From Clostridia bacterium (GTDB lineage Bacteria; Bacillota_A; Clostridia; Oscillospirales; CAG-272): a stretch of 6,957 nucleotides of DNA. Position 1 is the first letter of the stretch; every line of letters starts with the position of its first letter. Positions 5,455 to 6,957 of the stretch are shown here, one piece after another. The notes beneath the pieces were generated by a model. That model saw only the letters and a list, made by a program, of their open reading frames with translations. It made no database searches and was not told the origin of the DNA. Where the stretch lies: positions 1-6,957 of the forward strand of contig JAGBRZ010000049.1 in the NCBI GenBank assembly GCA_017632155.1. Direction: 5' to 3'. Position numbers and translations under genes: made by a program.

Positions 5455-6726
5455 ATGGAGTTTATTTCTAAGCTCATCAATCCCGGAAGTGCGGCAGTTG
5501 TGCTTCTTGGCGCGTTCTTCATCACCTTCCTCGGTTATTGCCTTGGAAGAATATCGATCAAGGGCGTATCCCTCGGCACAGCGGGCGTCTTCCTCACAGC
5601 GCTTCTTTTCGGTTATCTCTTCACCCTTCCGGGTCTGCAGGAGATTCCCGTTCTCTCGAAATTCTTCATAGCTGATGCTTCGGCATCAGCTATGGATAGC
5701 TACGGCTTTATCGGTGACGTCGGACTCGTCCTTTTCGTTACCGCAGTCGGATCTATCGCAGGTCCCAACTTCTTCCGCGATCTTAAGAAGAATGCAAAGA
5801 CCTATCTCCCTATGGGAGCGATCATTATCATCATTGGCGCGGGCGTAGCAGCTGCATTCGCGCTTATCCCCGGAATCGGTTCTGCTTTTGCAAGCGGAGT
5901 TCTCTCCGGTGCTCTCACCTCGACTCCCGCATTCTCCGCAGCTAAGGAGATCGCAGGCGACGAGGCTGCAATGGTATCCCTCGGTCAGGCAATCTCCTAC
6001 CCCTTCGGAGTTGTAGGCGTTGTTCTTTTCGTTCAGATCATGCCGAAGATCCTTCGTGCTGATATGGCGAAGGAAAGAGCGCTCATCGCCGCTCCCGCAA
6101 AGGCGGAAGAGAAGAAGGTCGAGGCAAAGGCAGAGAAGAAGAGATTCGATATCGACGGATTCGGTTTTGCCGCTTTCGGACTTGCTATCGTTTTCGGACT
6201 CCTTCTCGGTTCTATCAAGATCCCGCTTACTTCCGCAGGATATTCGGGCTCTTGCTTCTCCCTCGGTATGACCGGCGGTCCGCTGATCATGGCTCTTATC
6301 CTTGCTCACTTCGGACACATCGGCCCGCTCAACATGAGAGTTAACGTACAGGTTCTCAAGATCTTCCGTGAATTCGGACTCGTTCTCTTCCTTCTCGGCG
6401 CAGGCGTCGAGGGCGGAGTTCAGCTCGTTCAGCAGATCCAGAACTCCGAGTACGGACTTATGATCGTTCTTTACGGCTTTATCGCAGGTGTTATTATCAC
6501 CCTCGTTCCGATGGTGGTCGGATACATTTTTGCGAGAAAGATCTGCAAGCTGCCCCTGCTCAACACCCTCGGCTCGATCACCGGCGGTATGACCTCGACC
6601 CCCGCGCTTGGTACCCTTATCAGCGTTGCGGAGACCGACGACGTTGCAGGCGCGTATGCTTCCACATACCCGATAGCACTTGTTCTGATCGTGTTTGCTT
6701 GCCAGATCATCGGTATAGTATGCTAA
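5455..6726 (+). CDS. AspT/SucE-type dicarboxylate carrier lacking the central RCK (TrkA-C) domains, probable succinate exporter
   Basis: A 423-residue polytopic membrane protein with two homologous halves. Half one has DVGLVLFVTAVGSIAGPNFF (88-107), ALTSTPAFSAA (153-163) and ISYPFGVVGVVLF (180-192). Half two has EFGLVLFLLGAGVEGG (306-321), GGMTSTPALGTL (377-388) and YASTYPIALVLIVF (401-414). The paired G-L-x-L-F-[VL] and T-S-T-P-A signatures are those of the YidE/YbjL duplication in the aspartate:alanine exchanger family (TC 2.A.81), which includes AspT and the corynebacterial succinate exporter SucE. AspT-type members have a large central loop with RCK/TrkA-C domains; here it is a short charged linker at about 199-233, rich in Ala, Glu and Lys. 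The start is ATG 5455 after a GAGGGGG site (5435-5441) at a long 13-nt spacing. Sitting between frdA and fumarase, succinate or another C4-dicarboxylate is the likely substrate, but this is inferred. Confidence 0.8.
   Translation: MEFISKLINPGSAAVVLLGAFFITFLGYCLGRISIKGVSLGTAGVFLTALLFGYLFTLPGLQEIPVLSKFFIADASASAMDSYGFIGDVGLVLFVTAVGSIAGPNFFRDLKKNAKTYLPMGAIIIIIGAGVAAAFALIPGIGSAFASGVLSGALTSTPAFSAAKEIAGDEAAMVSLGQAISYPFGVVGVVLFVQIMPKILRADMAKERALIAAPAKAEEKKVEAKAEKKRFDIDGFGFAAFGLAIVFGLLLGSIKIPLTSAGYSGSCFSLGMTGGPLIMALILAHFGHIGPLNMRVNVQVLKIFREFGLVLFLLGAGVEGGVQLVQQIQNSEYGLMIVLYGFIAGVIITLVPMVVGYIFARKICKLPLLNTLGSITGGMTSTPALGTLISVAETDDVAGAYASTYPIALVLIVFACQIIGIVC
5665..5696 (+). other. Near-perfect cUUCGg hairpin inside the carrier coding sequence
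   Basis: ATAGCTGATGC (5668-5678), TTCG loop (5679-5682) and GCATCAGCTAT (5683-5693) form a perfect 11-bp stem with an exceptionally stable cUUCGg tetraloop. It extends outward by C5667-G5694, a U5666-G5695 wobble and U5665-A5696, giving about 14 pairs. The stem encodes IADASASAM between two membrane segments. No U-tract follows, so it is not a standard intrinsic terminator. Confidence 0.75.
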
Positions 6727-6735
6727 TTATTTTAT

Positions 6736-6740
6736 AGGAG
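6736..6740 (+). promoter_or_regulatory. Ribosome binding site AGGAG for the fumarase gene
   Basis: AGGAG lies 10 nt before ATG 6751 in an AT-rich 24-nt gap after the carrier stop codon. No terminator-like hairpin is visible in this gap, so read-through from the carrier gene is expected. Confidence 0.6.
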
Positions 6741-6750
6741 AAACTTTAAA

Positions 6751-6957
6751 ATGCGTGAAATTAACGTACAGCAGATCATTGATACAGTTGAAAGACTCTG
6801 TATCGATGCTAACAATCATCTTCCCTCCGACGTAAAGTGCGCAATCAAGAATTGCCGCGCTTGCGAGGACGGCAAGATCGCTCAGGGCGTTCTTGATAAC
6901 ATCATCGAGAACTTTGAGATCGCAGACGCAGAGAACGTACCGATCTGTCAGGATACC
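6751..6957 (+). CDS. fumA: Class I fumarate hydratase, alpha subunit (N-terminal part, truncated by window edge)
   Basis: Sixty-nine codons are present, starting MREINVQQIIDTVERLCIDA, with NHLPSDVKCAIK at 22-33, a NIIENFEIADAENVP block at 50-64, and ICQDT at the window end. This is the typical N-terminus of the iron-sulfur-dependent class I fumarase/tartrate dehydratase alpha subunit (FumA-N/TtdA-like), whose PxCQDTG motif supplies a [4Fe-4S] ligand, Cys66 here. The enzyme interconverts malate and fumarate, feeding FrdAB. Two-subunit class I enzymes normally have a beta gene directly downstream, outside this window. The segment KNCRACEDGK (33-42) has two extra cysteines of unknown meaning. 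L-tartrate dehydratase has a similar N-terminus and cannot be excluded from this fragment, but the operon favours fumarase. Confidence 0.85.
   Translation, partial: MREINVQQIIDTVERLCIDANNHLPSDVKCAIKNCRACEDGKIAQGVLDNIIENFEIADAENVPICQDT

Noticed and set aside
5665..5720. Intragenic hairpin read as a Rho-independent terminator
   Set aside because: No U-tract follows the stem and it is in the middle of an intact coding sequence.

Overview
The window is one dense stretch of plus-strand genes, all in the same direction, with intergenic gaps of at most about 43 nt and one overlap. It reads as the interior of a single long operon from an anaerobic bacterium. Many iron-sulfur proteins, strong Shine-Dalgarno sites, mixed AGA/CGT/CGC arginine codons and the fermentation-type gene set suggest a Clostridia-type gut or rumen Firmicute that makes succinate. 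The taxonomic guess is inference; there is no rRNA or other marker here.

Layout. 1-202 is the C-terminal end of an MvhD/FlxD-type electron-transfer subunit. 190-1161 is an FrhB-like Fe-S protein (FlxC-like). 1170-2198 is a sulfhydrogenase-beta/AsrA-like Fe-S protein (FlxB-like). 2201-3100 is an FAD/NAD(P)-binding protein with a C-terminal [2Fe-2S] motif (FlxA-like). Together these look like the NADH-oxidising half of an HdrABC-FlxABCD machine, in the order D-C-B-A; the HdrABC partners would have to lie upstream, outside the window. Next come 3144-3818, an SdhB/FrdB-like Fe-S subunit, and 3833-5434, an FrdA-like flavoprotein with the fumarate-reductase active-site residues. 5455-6726 is a two-fold-repeated membrane carrier of the AspT/SucE type. 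6751 to the window end is the start of a class I fumarase alpha subunit.

How they may work together. Fumarase would make fumarate from malate, FrdAB would reduce it to succinate, and the carrier would export succinate. Flx(-Hdr) would supply the electrons from NADH. FrdB carries two four-cysteine clusters instead of the [3Fe-4S] cluster of quinone-linked enzymes, no membrane-anchor subunits are present, and the covalent-FAD histidine of FrdA is replaced. This points to a soluble, quinone-independent fumarate reductase. The main hypothesis is that it is the high-potential acceptor of a flavin-based electron-bifurcating NADH:ferredoxin/fumarate system, with a FrdB-HdrB contact analogous to the TfrB fusion of methanogens. 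A second notable structure is a near-perfect cUUCGg hairpin buried inside the carrier coding sequence (5665-5696).
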